From: Rhodobacteraceae bacterium WD3A24
Lineage (GTDB): Bacteria > Pseudomonadota > Alphaproteobacteria > Rhodobacterales > Rhodobacteraceae
NCBI GenBank assembly: GCA_002967695.1
Contig: PUHN01000041.1
Span: 1 to 32,722 of the forward strand
DNA length: 32,722 nucleotides
Direction: 5' to 3'
How positions within the stretch are numbered: the stretch's first letter is position 1; each line of letters starts with the position of its first letter. Shown here in pieces: positions 1 through 7,900 of this stretch. A model generated the notes under the pieces. It made no database searches. It saw only the letters and a program-made list of their open reading frames with translations, and was not told the origin of the DNA. Both the position numbers and the translations under genes were made by a program.

Positions 1-18
1 CGCGCGCGGGCCGCGGCC

Positions 19-843
19 ATGGCCGCGCCCGAGCGCGCCGGCGCGGGTGACGGCGCGGGCCCGAACGGGCAGGGGGGCGGCTTCCGCCCCGCCGAACTGG
101 AACGCTACGCCCGCCATATCGTGCTGCGCGAGGTCGGCGGGCCGGGGCAGAAGAAGCTCAGGGATGCGCGCGTGCTGGTCGTGGGCGCGGGCGGGCTGGG
201 CTCGCCCGCGCTGCTCTACCTCGCCGCGGCCGGGGTGGGCACGCTGGGCGTGATCGACGACGACGTGGTCGAGAACGCCAACCTCCAGCGCCAGATCATC
301 CACTCCGACGCCCGGATCGGCATGCCCAAGGTCTTTTCGGCCCAGGCCGCCATCTCCGAACTCAACCCGTTCGTCACCGTGCGCCCCTATCACCGCCGGC
401 TGAGCGAGGAGATCGCGCCCGAGCTTCTGGCCGACTACGACCTCGTCCTCGACGGCAGCGACAATTTCGACACGCGCTACCTGGTCAACCGCGCGGCGGT
501 GGCGGCCGGGCTGCCGCTGATCTCGGCGGCGATGACGCAATGGGAGGGCCAGATCAGCCTTTACGACCCCGCGCGCGGGGGGCCGTGCTATGAATGCGTC
601 TTCCCCGAGCGTCCGGCGCCGGGGCTCGTGCCCTCCTGCGCCGAGGCGGGTGTGATCGCGCCGCTGCCCGGCGTGATCGGCGCGATGATGGCGATGGAGG
701 CGGTCAAGACGATTACCGGCGCGGGCACGGGGCTGCGCGGGCGGCTGATGATTCACGACGCGCTTTACGCAGAGACGCGCGATATTGCGCTCAAGCCGCG
801 CCCGGACTGCCCGGCCTGCGGCGGGCGGGGCGCGCGGGCGTGA
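19..843 (+). CDS. moeB: HesA/MoeB/ThiF-family E1-like adenylyltransferase, probably molybdopterin-synthase adenylyltransferase
   Basis: This E1-like enzyme adenylates the C-terminal glycine of a small sulfur-carrier protein (MoaD in molybdopterin synthesis, ThiS in thiamine synthesis). The nucleotide-binding loop GAGGLGS is at residues 56-62, followed by the acidic and NLQRQ motifs (80-92) and DGSDNFDTR (146-153). Two zinc-binding Cys pairs are visible at C190/C193 (CYEC) and C264/C267 (CPAC). There is no C-terminal rhodanese domain, and the roughly 250-residue core matches MoeB/ThiF. The first 20 residues are Gly/Ala-rich and the reading frame stays open to base 1, so the true start could lie before the window. 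Assignment to MoeB rather than ThiF is by similarity only. A nearby molybdenum hydroxylase would need this cofactor, but that gene faces the other way and has its own promoter. Confidence 0.85.
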   Translation: MAAPERAGAGDGAGPNGQGGGFRPAELERYARHIVLREVGGPGQKKLRDARVLVVGAGGLGSPALLYLAAAGVGTLGVIDDDVVENANLQRQIIHSDARIGMPKVFSAQAAISELNPFVTVRPYHRRLSEEIAPELLADYDLVLDGSDNFDTRYLVNRAAVAAGLPLISAAMTQWEGQISLYDPARGGPCYECVFPERPAPGLVPSCAEAGVIAPLPGVIGAMMAMEAVKTITGAGTGLRGRLMIHDALYAETRDIALKPRPDCPACGGRGARA

Positions 844-878
844 CAGCGCCTTGCGCCTTGTCGGGCGTGGGGCGCCCT

Positions 879-966
879 TGGCGGCGCGGGCATGGGGGCT
901 TTCCGCCCCCCGGTCGCCGGCCGGGCCGGCGACTCCCCCCCCCGAGGATATTTGGACGAAGGTGAC
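879..966. repeat. Intergenic GC-hairpin repeat, copy 1
   Basis: A GC-rich block reads GGGGGCTTTCCGCCCCCC, then an inverted repeat (CGCCGGCC / GGCCGGCG), then CCCCCCGAGGATATTTG followed by ACGAAGGTGA. Nearly the same order of blocks recurs at about 5976-6060. It lies between convergent genes (moeB-like and the Mo-hydroxylase large subunit), so it may also act as a terminator or mRNA end. I recall similar GAGGATATTT-ending elements between genes in Rhodobacterales genomes; that recollection has not been checked. Confidence 0.6.
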
Positions 967-1009
967 AGGGGCGGCGCGGTGCCGCCCCCCTCGCGGGTGA
1001 GCGCGCCGA

Positions 1010-3388
1010 TCAGCCGCCCTGCCGGAGCGATTTGAGCACCCGCTCGGGCGTCATGGGCATTTGCGACAGCCGCGCGCCGAGCGGGCGCAGCGCGTCGTTG
1101 ACCGCATTCATCACCGCCCCCGGCGCGCCGGCGGTGCCGGCCTCGCCCGCGCCCTTGGCGCCGAGTTCGGAGGTGCGCGTCGGGGTGCTGACATGGGCGA
1201 TGCGGATATCGGGCATCTCGCCGGCCATCGGCACCAGGTAGTCGGCCATGGTCGCGTTCTGGAGCTGGCCGTCCTCGGAATACACGCATTCCTCGTAGAG
1301 CGCGCCGCCGATGCCCTGCACCACGCCGCCGCGGATCTGTTCGTCGACCAGCTTTTCGTTGAGGATGGTGCCGACATCCTCGACCACCCAGTGGTCGAGC
1401 AGGGTGACGATCCCGGTCTCGGCGTCGACCTCGACATGGGAAGCCATGATTCCGTTTGTGAAGACAAAGGGATAATCGGACACCTTGAAGTGCCGCGTCG
1501 CGATGAGTTCGGGCGCGACGCCGTCGGGCAGCTCGTTGCCGCGGTAATAGACGGTCCGCCCCAGATCGGCGAGGCCCATGCGGATCTGGCCGCTGTCGCG
1601 GTCGACGATATTGCCGGCGCGGATGTCGAGCGCCTCGGGCCGGCCCTGCAGGATCGCGGCGGCCACTTCGAGCACCTGGTCCTTGAGCGCTGTCGCGGCG
1701 CGCAGCATCGCCTCGCCGCCGATCCCGGCCCCGCGCGAGGCCCAGGTGCCGCCGCCATAGGGAACGGTGGCGGTGTCGCCGGTGGTGACATGGACATCGG
1801 CCAGATCGACCCCCATCACGTCGGCGGTGATCTGGGCGAGGATCGATTCGCTGCCCTGGCCCTGCTCGGTGATGGAATTGGCCACATGCACCGCCCCCGA
1901 GGCGTCGAGGCGCGCGGTTGCGCCGTCCTGCGCGGCGATTGGCGCGCCGCCGACGCCGTAGAACATCGGGCTGGGATTGGTGACCTCGACCATGTTGACG
2001 AAGCCGATGCCGCGATAGACGCCCTGCGCGCGCAGGCGGTCCTGATCGGCCTTGAGACGCTCGTAGTCCATCATATCGAGCAGCTTGTCGAGACAGGCCT
2101 GGTGCGACAGGTCGGCGAATTTCATGCCTTGCGGCGAGGCCGAAGGATAGCTGTCATCGGCGCGCAGATTGATGCGGCGCAGCTCGACCGGGTCGCGCCC
2201 CGAGGCGGCGGCCAGATCGTCCATGATGCCTTCCATCACCGCCATGGCGATGGGGTGGCCCACCGCGCGATACTGGCACATGGGCACCTTGTTCTGGAAC
2301 GCCACGCGCAGCCGTGCCCGGTAGGCGGGCAGCTCGTAGGGTGCGCCGATGAGGTTGATGACCTGGTTGCCCTCGATCCCCGACGAGCGGGGATAGACGC
2401 TATAGGGGCCGATGCCGGTGATGTCGTCGATCTCCACCGCCTGAAGGCGGCCCTCGGCGTCGATGGCCGCGCGGGCGGTGACGCGGTGGTCGCGGGCGTG
2501 GATGTCGGTCATGAAGCTCTCCAGACGGTCGGCGGCGAATTTCACCGGCCGTTTGAGCAACTTGGCCGCGGCCATTGTCGCGATCTCGTCGCCATAGGTG
2601 TGGATCTTGATGCCGAAGGAGCCGCCGACATCCTCGGCGATCACGCGCACGCGTGCCTCGGGTACGCCGAGATGCCTGGACAGGACCGACTGCATCATGT
2701 GCGGGGCCTGGCCCGAATAGTGCATGGTCAGGCGGTCCTCGGAGGGATCGTAATCGCCGATGCACACGCGCGGCTCGAGCGTCACGCCGGTGTGCCGGCC
2801 GAAGGTGAAGCGCCGCTCGACCACGGTGTTGGCCGGGTCGTCGAAGGCCGCCTCGACATCGCCCGCGTCGATATCGCGCTGCCAGCACAGATTGCTGTCG
2901 ATCTCGGGATGGATGCGCGGGGCGTCCTCGGTCAGCGCGGCCTCCATGTCGGTGACCGCCGGCAGGGGATCATACTCCACCTCGATCAGCGCCAGCGCGT
3001 CCTCGGCAATGGCGCGGCTTTGCGCGACGACCATCACCACCGGCTCGCCCTGCCAGCGGGCCACGTCGATGGCCAGCGCCGGCTGATCGGGCGAGCGCAT
3101 GCCCGCCAGATGCGTCAGCACCCCCTGCCAGGGCGTGACGTGCCTGGCGATCTCGGCCCCGTCATAGACGGCGACGACGCCGGGCAGGGCGCGCGCCGCC
3201 TCGGTGTCGATCCGCGTGATCCGCGCATGGGCGTGCGGCGAGCGCAGGAAGGCGGCGTGCAGCATCCGCGGCAGGATCTTGTCGTCGACATAGCGCCCGC
3301 GCCCCTGCAGCAGCCGCGCCGCGTTGGGCCGCGGGACGGAAGAGCCGATATAGCTGTTGGGGCGGTCGTATTTGGTCGTGACGTTCAT
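1010..3388 (-). CDS. Xanthine dehydrogenase-family molybdenum hydroxylase, large (Mo-cofactor) subunit
   Basis: Catalytic subunit of a molybdenum hydroxylase that inserts water-derived oxygen into a C-H bond, typically of an N-heteroaromatic ring or aldehyde. It has 792 residues, normal for the CoxL/XdhB class. The N-terminal hammerhead domain (about 20-130) is followed by the two Mo-cofactor domains. The substrate/cofactor loop reads QYRAVGHP near residue 372, and the catalytic Glu lies in KGAGEAGTAGAPG near residue 749. The CO-dehydrogenase loop (CSFR) is absent, so it is not a true CO dehydrogenase. I chose the ATG at 3388 because it overlaps the small-subunit stop by four bases (ATGA), showing translational coupling. 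The open frame running further upstream is antisense-like read-through. No XdhC-type maturation chaperone is seen nearby. Substrate unknown. Confidence 0.93.
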   Translation of the reverse strand: MNVTTKYDRPNSYIGSSVPRPNAARLLQGRGRYVDDKILPRMLHAAFLRSPHAHARITRIDTEAARALPGVVAVYDGAEIARHVTPWQGVLTHLAGMRSPDQPALAIDVARWQGEPVVMVVAQSRAIAEDALALIEVEYDPLPAVTDMEAALTEDAPRIHPEIDSNLCWQRDIDAGDVEAAFDDPANTVVERRFTFGRHTGVTLEPRVCIGDYDPSEDRLTMHYSGQAPHMMQSVLSRHLGVPEARVRVIAEDVGGSFGIKIHTYGDEIATMAAAKLLKRPVKFAADRLESFMTDIHARDHRVTARAAIDAEGRLQAVEIDDITGIGPYSVYPRSSGIEGNQVINLIGAPYELPAYRARLRVAFQNKVPMCQYRAVGHPIAMAVMEGIMDDLAAASGRDPVELRRINLRADDSYPSASPQGMKFADLSHQACLDKLLDMMDYERLKADQDRLRAQGVYRGIGFVNMVEVTNPSPMFYGVGGAPIAAQDGATARLDASGAVHVANSITEQGQGSESILAQITADVMGVDLADVHVTTGDTATVPYGGGTWASRGAGIGGEAMLRAATALKDQVLEVAAAILQGRPEALDIRAGNIVDRDSGQIRMGLADLGRTVYYRGNELPDGVAPELIATRHFKVSDYPFVFTNGIMASHVEVDAETGIVTLLDHWVVEDVGTILNEKLVDEQIRGGVVQGIGGALYEECVYSEDGQLQNATMADYLVPMAGEMPDIRIAHVSTPTRTSELGAKGAGEAGTAGAPGAVMNAVNDALRPLGARLSQMPMTPERVLKSLRQGG

Positions 3389-3882
3389 GCCTGGCCTCCC
3401 TTGTCTGCCGCGCGGGCCTGCGCGACCTCCTCGACCGCATCGACGATGGACTGATAGCCGGTGCAGCGGCAGTAGTTGCCCGAGATGTGTTCGCGGATCT
3501 CGGCGCGCTCCGGCGGCGGGCCGCCGGCATCGAGCAGCTCGGCGGCCGTCATCAGCATCCCCGCCGTGCAGAAGCCGCATTGCAGCGCGTTGTGGCGGTG
3601 GAAGGCGTCCTGAAGGTCGGCGATCTCGCCGGAGTCGGAGACGCCCTCGACCGTTTCCACCGTCGCGCCGTCGGCCTGCACCGCCAGCATCAGGCAGCCG
3701 CGTACCGCAGCGCCGTCGACGCGCACCGTGCAGGCCCCGCAGACGCCGTGGGCGCAGCCCAGATGGGTTCCGGTCAGGCCGAGCGTCTCGCGCAGGAAGT
3801 CCACGAGGGGCACCCGCGGGGCGACGTCGGCGCTGACCGATTCGCCGTTGACGGTCAGGGTGATGGGAAGTGTCGCGCTCAT
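3385..3882 (-). CDS. Molybdenum hydroxylase, small 2Fe-2S subunit
   Basis: Electron-transfer subunit carrying two [2Fe-2S] clusters, passing electrons from the Mo centre to the FAD subunit. The N-terminal plant-ferredoxin-like cluster uses C43, C48, C51 and C63. The C-terminal helical domain has the CGFC (C102/C105) and CRC (C138/C140) motifs. At 165 residues it is the normal length for CoxS/XdhA-type separate subunits. It overlaps its neighbours by four bases on both sides, so the three subunits form one coupled operon in the order FAD - FeS - Mo. No twin-arginine signal is present, so a cytoplasmic enzyme is expected. Confidence 0.96.
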   Translation of the reverse strand: MSATLPITLTVNGESVSADVAPRVPLVDFLRETLGLTGTHLGCAHGVCGACTVRVDGAAVRGCLMLAVQADGATVETVEGVSDSGEIADLQDAFHRHNALQCGFCTAGMLMTAAELLDAGGPPPERAEIREHISGNYCRCTGYQSIVDAVEEVAQARAADKGGQA

Positions 3883-4742
3883 GCCGTCCGCTCCTCGTCA
3901 TTGGCCAGCCGTGTCAGTTCGCGGCGCAGCATGACCTCGGCATAGTGCCGCTTGGTCGCCTCGTCCGCATTGAGATCGCCAAAAACCTCGATCTCCTCGC
4001 AGGCTTTCGCCGCGCAGTCTTCGGGGCGCGCGCCGGACAGGATCGCCGCCTCGGCCGCCGCGCTGCGCGCGGGGCAGTCCGACAGGCCGAAAAACGCCAC
4101 CCGCGCCCATGAGGGCACCCCGCCGCTGCGCGGGCCGAGCATCATCGCCAGCCCCGCCATGGCGTAGTCGCCGTGGCGCCGCGCGAGCTCGGAGAAGCCG
4201 TGTCGCGCGCCGGGCTCGGGGAGGGGAATCTCGACGCCGGTGAGCAGTTCGCCCGGCTCCAGCGCGGTCTCGTACATGCCGCAGAAGAATTCCGCCGCCG
4301 GAACCTGCCGCCGCCCCTCAGGGCTGAGAACATGCATGACCGCATCGAGCGCCAGCGCGCAGGCGGGCATCTCGGCGGCCGGGTCGGCCAGCGCGAGCGA
4401 GCCGCCGAAGGTGCCCCGGTTGCGAATCGCCGGGTGGGCGACCTCGCGCATGGCGCGCGCGATCAGCGGCAGGTCGCGGGCGACCTCGGGGCTGGCGGCG
4501 ACTTCGGCATGCCGGGTGAGCGCGCCGATGAGCAGGCGGTTCTCGCGCCGCTCGATCCCGCGCAGCGTGGCGATGCGCGAGATGTCGATCAGCGCCTCGG
4601 GTTCGTCGAGGCGGAAGTTCAGGGCCGCCAGCAGGCTCTGCCCGCCCGCGATGAAGCGCGCGCCGTCTCCGCCCTCGGCGGCCAGGCGCACCGCCTCTTC
4701 GGCCGTGTCGGGCCGTTGATAGGCGAAGGCGTTGGTCTTCAT
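3879..4742 (-). CDS. Molybdenum hydroxylase, medium FAD-binding subunit
   Basis: FAD subunit of the three-part hydroxylase, moving electrons to the external acceptor. The FAD-binding motifs are AGGQSL (32-37) and TFGGSLALADPAAE (111-124), and the CO-dehydrogenase flavoprotein C-terminal domain follows. At 287 residues it has the usual length for CoxM-type proteins. The ATG at 4742 has an AAGGGAG ribosome-binding site. It is the first gene of the operon. Its promoter region holds the palindrome at 4804-4819, centred about 69 bases from this start, so the operon is probably controlled by the same repressor as five other transcription units here. Confidence 0.95.
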   Translation of the reverse strand: MKTNAFAYQRPDTAEEAVRLAAEGGDGARFIAGGQSLLAALNFRLDEPEALIDISRIATLRGIERRENRLLIGALTRHAEVAASPEVARDLPLIARAMREVAHPAIRNRGTFGGSLALADPAAEMPACALALDAVMHVLSPEGRRQVPAAEFFCGMYETALEPGELLTGVEIPLPEPGARHGFSELARRHGDYAMAGLAMMLGPRSGGVPSWARVAFFGLSDCPARSAAAEAAILSGARPEDCAAKACEEIEVFGDLNADEATKRHYAEVMLRRELTRLANDEERTA

Positions 4743-4803
4743 GTCGGCTCTCCCTTATGGTCGGCGCGGAACACAAGCGGGTGAGTACCCTTGCACCGCC
4801 TTA

Positions 4804-4819
4804 TCTATCGTTCGATAAT
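4804..4819. promoter_or_regulatory. Palindromic operator, site 1
   Basis: Reads TCTATCGTTCGATAAT, with arms TATCG/CGATA around TT. It lies between the divergent Mo-hydroxylase operon and osmC1, 69 and 78 bases from the two starts. It matches the consensus TTTATC-N4-GATAAA shared with sites at 6542, 8893, 16541, 17626 and 22158. Binding by the TetR protein encoded at 9478 is inferred. Confidence 0.65.
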
Positions 4820-4888
4820 TAAGCGCGCGCAAGACCGAATTTCCCGCGCGGCCGCAATTCGCGGCATCATACAGACTTGGAGGACGAT

Positions 4889-5350
4889 ATGGCCATTCGC
4901 ATGAAGGCAATCACCGAGATGAAGATGTCGGGCAAGGCCCGCAGCCACGCCCGCACGGATATCGGCGTCCGGGACGTCGAGGCGATCATCGACGAACCCG
5001 AGGCCCGTGGCGGCACCAACAAGGGCCTGACCCCGACCGAGACGCAGATCGCCGCGCTGGTGGGCTGCACCAATGTCATCACCCAGCGTCTGGCCGATCG
5101 CGACGGTGTCGAGATCGGCGATCTGCAGATCGAGGCGCTGACCAAGTTCGACCGTCGTGGCGCCGCGCTGGAGGACGAGATCGACCTGCCCTTCCCCGAG
5201 GTCACGCTGGAGATCACCCTTGCCACCGATGCCAGCGAGGCACAGCTCGAGAAGATCAAGAGCGATCTGGGCCGCTACTGCCCCATCGCGAAGATGATGC
5301 GCGCGGCCGGTACGACCATCACTGAAAACTGGACCGCCCGGCCGCTGTGA
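4889..5350 (+). CDS. OsmC-family protein 1
   Basis: OsmC/Ohr-fold protein of 153 residues. Family members reduce organic peroxides using two redox cysteines, and both are in the expected places: C60 (ALVGCTN) and C131 (RYCPIAK). The ATG at 4889 is preceded by a clear GGAGG; a TTG 12 bases upstream is less likely. It diverges from the Mo-hydroxylase operon and shares the operator at 4804-4819 with it. The gene is followed after 70 bases by a CxxC peroxiredoxin-like gene on the same strand, so the two form a small redox-protection unit. A hydrolytic or substrate-specific role cannot be excluded, because OsmC proteins recur in catabolic clusters without a proven function. Confidence 0.88.
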   Translation: MAIRMKAITEMKMSGKARSHARTDIGVRDVEAIIDEPEARGGTNKGLTPTETQIAALVGCTNVITQRLADRDGVEIGDLQIEALTKFDRRGAALEDEIDLPFPEVTLEITLATDASEAQLEKIKSDLGRYCPIAKMMRAAGTTITENWTARPL

Positions 5351-5420
5351 GCCGGCCGGACGGACCGCGCACACAAAGCGCCCCACTCACGCGAACCGAA
5401 GTCAAGCGAAAGGAAACGCA

Positions 5421-5936
5421 ATGACCAGACTGATGCCCGGCACCAAGGCGCCCGCACTCGAAGTCGACACGCTCGACGGCCCCTGGAAGCTGTCCGATCA
5501 GCGGCCCGAGAATTTTACCATGATCGTGTTCTATCGCGGGCTGCACTGCCCCGTCTGCAAGGGATTCATGGGCGAGATCAACGGTCTGGTCGACGAGTTC
5601 GCCAAGGTCGGGACCAATGTCATCGCCGTCTCGATGGACCCGAAGGAGCGCGCCGAGCAGTCGAAGGCCGACTGGGGGCTCGACAAGCTGAAGATCGGCT
5701 ACGGCCTGACCGAGGCGCAGGCGCGCGACTGGGGCCTGTATGTCAGCGAATCGATCAAGGACGCCGAGACGGAGACCTTTGCCGAGCCGGGGCTGTTCCT
5801 GGTCGATGCGAAGGGCAATCTCTACCTGATCAACATCTCCAACATGCCCTTCGCCCGCCCCGACGTGGCGAGCCTTCCCGGCAAGATCCAGTTCGCGCTG
5901 GACAACAACTACCCCCCGCGCGGCACCAAGGCCTGA
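5421..5936 (+). CDS. AhpC/TSA-type peroxiredoxin-like protein
   Basis: Thioredoxin-fold protein of 171 residues. The active-site stretch is FYRGLHCPVCKGFM with C43 and C46 as a CxxC pair, in place of the single peroxidatic Cys of classical peroxiredoxins, so it resembles the AhpC/TSA redoxin-like group. It carries no signal peptide and is expected in the cytoplasm. The start at 5421 has AAAGGAAA upstream. It lies 70 bases after osmC1 and probably shares its promoter. The likely role is reduction of peroxides or disulfides produced by the flavin and molybdenum oxidases encoded around it; that role is inferred. Confidence 0.82.
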   Translation: MTRLMPGTKAPALEVDTLDGPWKLSDQRPENFTMIVFYRGLHCPVCKGFMGEINGLVDEFAKVGTNVIAVSMDPKERAEQSKADWGLDKLKIGYGLTEAQARDWGLYVSESIKDAETETFAEPGLFLVDAKGNLYLINISNMPFARPDVASLPGKIQFALDNNYPPRGTKA

Positions 5937-5975
5937 GCGGCGCCCGCGCGCAGCCTGCGGGCGGTGGCCGCCCGT

Positions 5976-6060
5976 GGCGGCGCCGGAAGGGGGGCTTTCC
6001 GCCCCCCGCCGCCCGCTGCGGGGCGGCTCCCCCCGAGGATATTTGAGCGAAGATGAAGGG
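5976..6060. repeat. Intergenic GC-hairpin repeat, copy 2
   Basis: This copy has the same block order as the one at 879-966: GGGGGGCTTTCCGCCCCCC, a GC inverted repeat (GCCGCCC / GGGGCGGC), then CCCCCCGAGGATATTTGA and GCGAAG.TGA. It sits between two convergent genes, like copy 1, which suits a terminator-like or REP-like element. Confidence 0.6.
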
Positions 6061-6078
6061 CGGGGCGGTGGGGCGCGG

Positions 6079-6486
6079 TCAGAGCGGCAGCGGGGCGTTG
6101 GGGCTGCGCTTGTCTTCGACGGTGGTAAAGCAAAGCACCGTGTCGCCGACATTCTCGAGATCGTGAGTCATCGATTCGCCGGCAGCGAATTTCATGTGCC
6201 GGGTCATCCCGACGGTGTAGTCGAGCGTCTGCACCCGCCCGTCGGCATAGCGTGACAGGGCGCGTCCGGGCGAGGTCGCCGTCCAGAAATAGTTCATCAC
6301 ATGTGTGTGGAAGGGCAGGCGCTCGCCGGGCTGCATGCTGATCAGCCAGATGCGGTAGTCCTCGGTCTCGCTGACCAGATCGCTGCCCACCCGGCCGTTG
6401 GTGCCGGCCGATTCGAGTTCCTCGACCAGTTCGGGCGACCAGTGTGGCTGGCTGGCGAGTTCCTGCTTTTGAGTGTCGTCGAGCAT
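6079..6486 (-). CDS. Small cupin-domain protein
   Basis: Single-domain cupin of 135 residues. The metal-binding first motif is PGERLPFHTH (H60, H62) and a later histidine, H108 (MTHDL), fits the second motif. Small cupins of this kind act as isomerases, dioxygenases or ligand-binding proteins, and the sequence does not say which. The ATG at 6486 follows GGAGGTCACG, a strong ribosome-binding site. The gene diverges from the FAD monooxygenase at 6600, with the palindromic operator at 6542-6557 between them, so it belongs to the same regulon. Function unknown. Confidence 0.8.
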   Translation of the reverse strand: MLDDTQKQELASQPHWSPELVEELESAGTNGRVGSDLVSETEDYRIWLISMQPGERLPFHTHVMNYFWTATSPGRALSRYADGRVQTLDYTVGMTRHMKFAAGESMTHDLENVGDTVLCFTTVEDKRSPNAPLPL

Positions 6487-6541
6487 CGTGACCTCCTATC
6501 ACGCGGTTTGCGGCATGATCCATTTGCCTTGCATCCCGTTA

Positions 6542-6557
6542 TTTATACACCGATAAA
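6542..6557. promoter_or_regulatory. Palindromic operator, site 2
   Basis: Reads TTTATACACCGATAAA, followed by CAA. It lies midway between the divergent cupin and FAD-monooxygenase starts (63 and 51 bases). The right arm GATAAACAA is identical to that of sites 4, 5 and 6. The left arm has one change from the TTTATC consensus. Confidence 0.65.
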
Positions 6558-6599
6558 CAACAGGGATCGAGTCCCATCGCGACGCAGGAGGAAAAGCCC

Positions 6600-7817
6600 A
6601 TGAGCCACAGCGCAATCATTGCCGGAGGGTCCATCGGCGGGCTGTTCGCCGCGACGTTGCTGCGCCGGGCCGGCTGGGAGGTGACCGTGCTGGAGCGCTC
6701 GGACACCGAACTCTCCGGCCGCGGCGCCGGAATCGTGACCCATGACGCGCTCAACCGTCTGATCGCGGCGGCCGGTGCGACGACCGACGATCTCGGTGTT
6801 CATGTCGAGGATCGGGTTGCCTTCGCCATCGATGACGGGGTCGTCATCCGCCGGCGGATGCCGCAGGTCGTCACCTCCTGGGACCGGGTTCATTCGCTTC
6901 TGCGCGCGCTGATGCCCGAGGGCGCCTATCGGCTTGGCGTCAATGTCGCGGACTACGCGGATCGCGGCGACCGCGTCGCTGTGCGCACCGCTGCCGGCGA
7001 GACGATCGAGGCCGACCTGCTGGTGGGCGCCGACGGTTTTCGCTCGGCGGTGCGGGGGCAGATGCTGCCGCAGGTCCAGCCGGTCTATTCGGGCTATGTC
7101 GTCTGGCGCGCGCTCGCCGCCGAGGCCGAGCTTTCGCCAGAGGTTCGCGCCGGAGTCTTTCCGCATTTCGGGATGTTCGTGCCTACCGGCACGCAGATCG
7201 TGGGCTATCCGATCGCCGGGCCGGGCAACGATCTGCGCCCCGGCCACCGGCGCTACAACTTCGTGTGGTATGTGCCGACACCGCCCGCGGCGCTCGACGA
7301 CATGCTCACCGATGCCGAGGGGCGCCGGCACGCCATCTCGATCCCGCCGCCGCTGGTGCGTGACGATGTCGTCGCCGCGGGGCTCGATCTCGCCGACCGG
7401 ATACTGCCGCCGGCCTTCCGCGAGATCCTGCGCAAGTCCGAGCGGCCGTTCTTCACGCCGATCTACGACCATCTGTCGCCGGTGATGGGGCAGGGGCGGG
7501 TCGCGCTGGCGGGCGACGCGGCCTGCGTGGCGCGGCCGCATGTGGGGATGGGCGTGACCAAGGCCGCCTGCGATGCCGAGGCGCTGGTGCGCCATCTGGG
7601 CGAGGCGCCGGTCGTGCAGGCGCTCACGGCCTATTCCGCCGAGCGCCAGCCCGCCGCCCGTCAGGCGATGCAGATCGCCCAGCTTCTGGGCGGGATGATC
7701 CACCAGGCCCCGGCCGGCGGGCTCAACGCCGACGGGCGTTCCAACCCCAACGCCGAGACGCTGCTGCGCAACACCGCCGTGGTGCCCGCGCCCGAAGGGC
7801 TGGTTCCCGTCGGTTGA
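6600..7817 (+). CDS. FAD-dependent aromatic monooxygenase, 2,6-dihydroxypyridine-hydroxylase-like
   Basis: Class A flavin hydroxylase of 405 residues, using FAD and NAD(P)H to hydroxylate an activated aromatic ring. The FAD-binding GGSIGG motif is near residues 9-14, the DG motif (VGADGFRSAVR) is in the middle and the GD motif (GRVALAGDAA) lies near residue 300. The N-terminal GRGAGIVTH and TSWDRVHSLLR segments remind me of the 2,6-dihydroxypyridine 3-hydroxylase branch rather than UbiH or salicylate hydroxylase. That is recognition by eye, not an alignment. The start at 6600 has a GGAGG site. The operator at 6542-6557 lies 51 bases upstream. A role after the Mo hydroxylase in ring hydroxylation is inferred. 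Confidence 0.85.
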   Translation: MSHSAIIAGGSIGGLFAATLLRRAGWEVTVLERSDTELSGRGAGIVTHDALNRLIAAAGATTDDLGVHVEDRVAFAIDDGVVIRRRMPQVVTSWDRVHSLLRALMPEGAYRLGVNVADYADRGDRVAVRTAAGETIEADLLVGADGFRSAVRGQMLPQVQPVYSGYVVWRALAAEAELSPEVRAGVFPHFGMFVPTGTQIVGYPIAGPGNDLRPGHRRYNFVWYVPTPPAALDDMLTDAEGRRHAISIPPPLVRDDVVAAGLDLADRILPPAFREILRKSERPFFTPIYDHLSPVMGQGRVALAGDAACVARPHVGMGVTKAACDAEALVRHLGEAPVVQALTAYSAERQPAARQAMQIAQLLGGMIHQAPAGGLNADGRSNPNAETLLRNTAVVPAPEGLVPVG

Positions 7818-7860
7818 GGCGTCGGCCGCGCTACCGCGAATGTCCCGGCGCACGTGCCTT

Positions 7861-7891
7861 CCGGGGGCGGGTCGCGCCTGTCCGCCCCCGG
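7861..7891. terminator. Stem-loop between convergent genes
   Basis: A perfect 10-base-pair stem, CCGGGGGCGG / CCGCCCCCGG, with an 11-base loop lies between the convergent FAD monooxygenase (ends 7817) and cyclase (ends 7901). No T tract follows, so it is a weak classical terminator but is well placed as a two-way transcript end. Confidence 0.5.
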
Positions 7892-7900
7892 ATCGCGGGG

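Noticed and set aside
1061-3454. A 797-codon plus-strand open frame opposite the Mo-hydroxylase large subunit.
   Set aside because: It is a third-position shadow of a high-GC gene. Its product is His/Asp/Gly-rich with no recognisable domain, and the minus strand encodes a complete known enzyme.
3389-3901. Extended start for the Mo-hydroxylase large subunit, 963 residues.
   Set aside because: The extra segment overlaps the 2Fe-2S subunit in another frame and is Arg-rich. The ATGA overlap at 3385-3388 marks the real start.
1010-4742. Carbon monoxide dehydrogenase (coxMSL).
   Set aside because: Subunit order and lengths fit, but the CSFR active-site loop is missing and QYRAVGHP is in its place.
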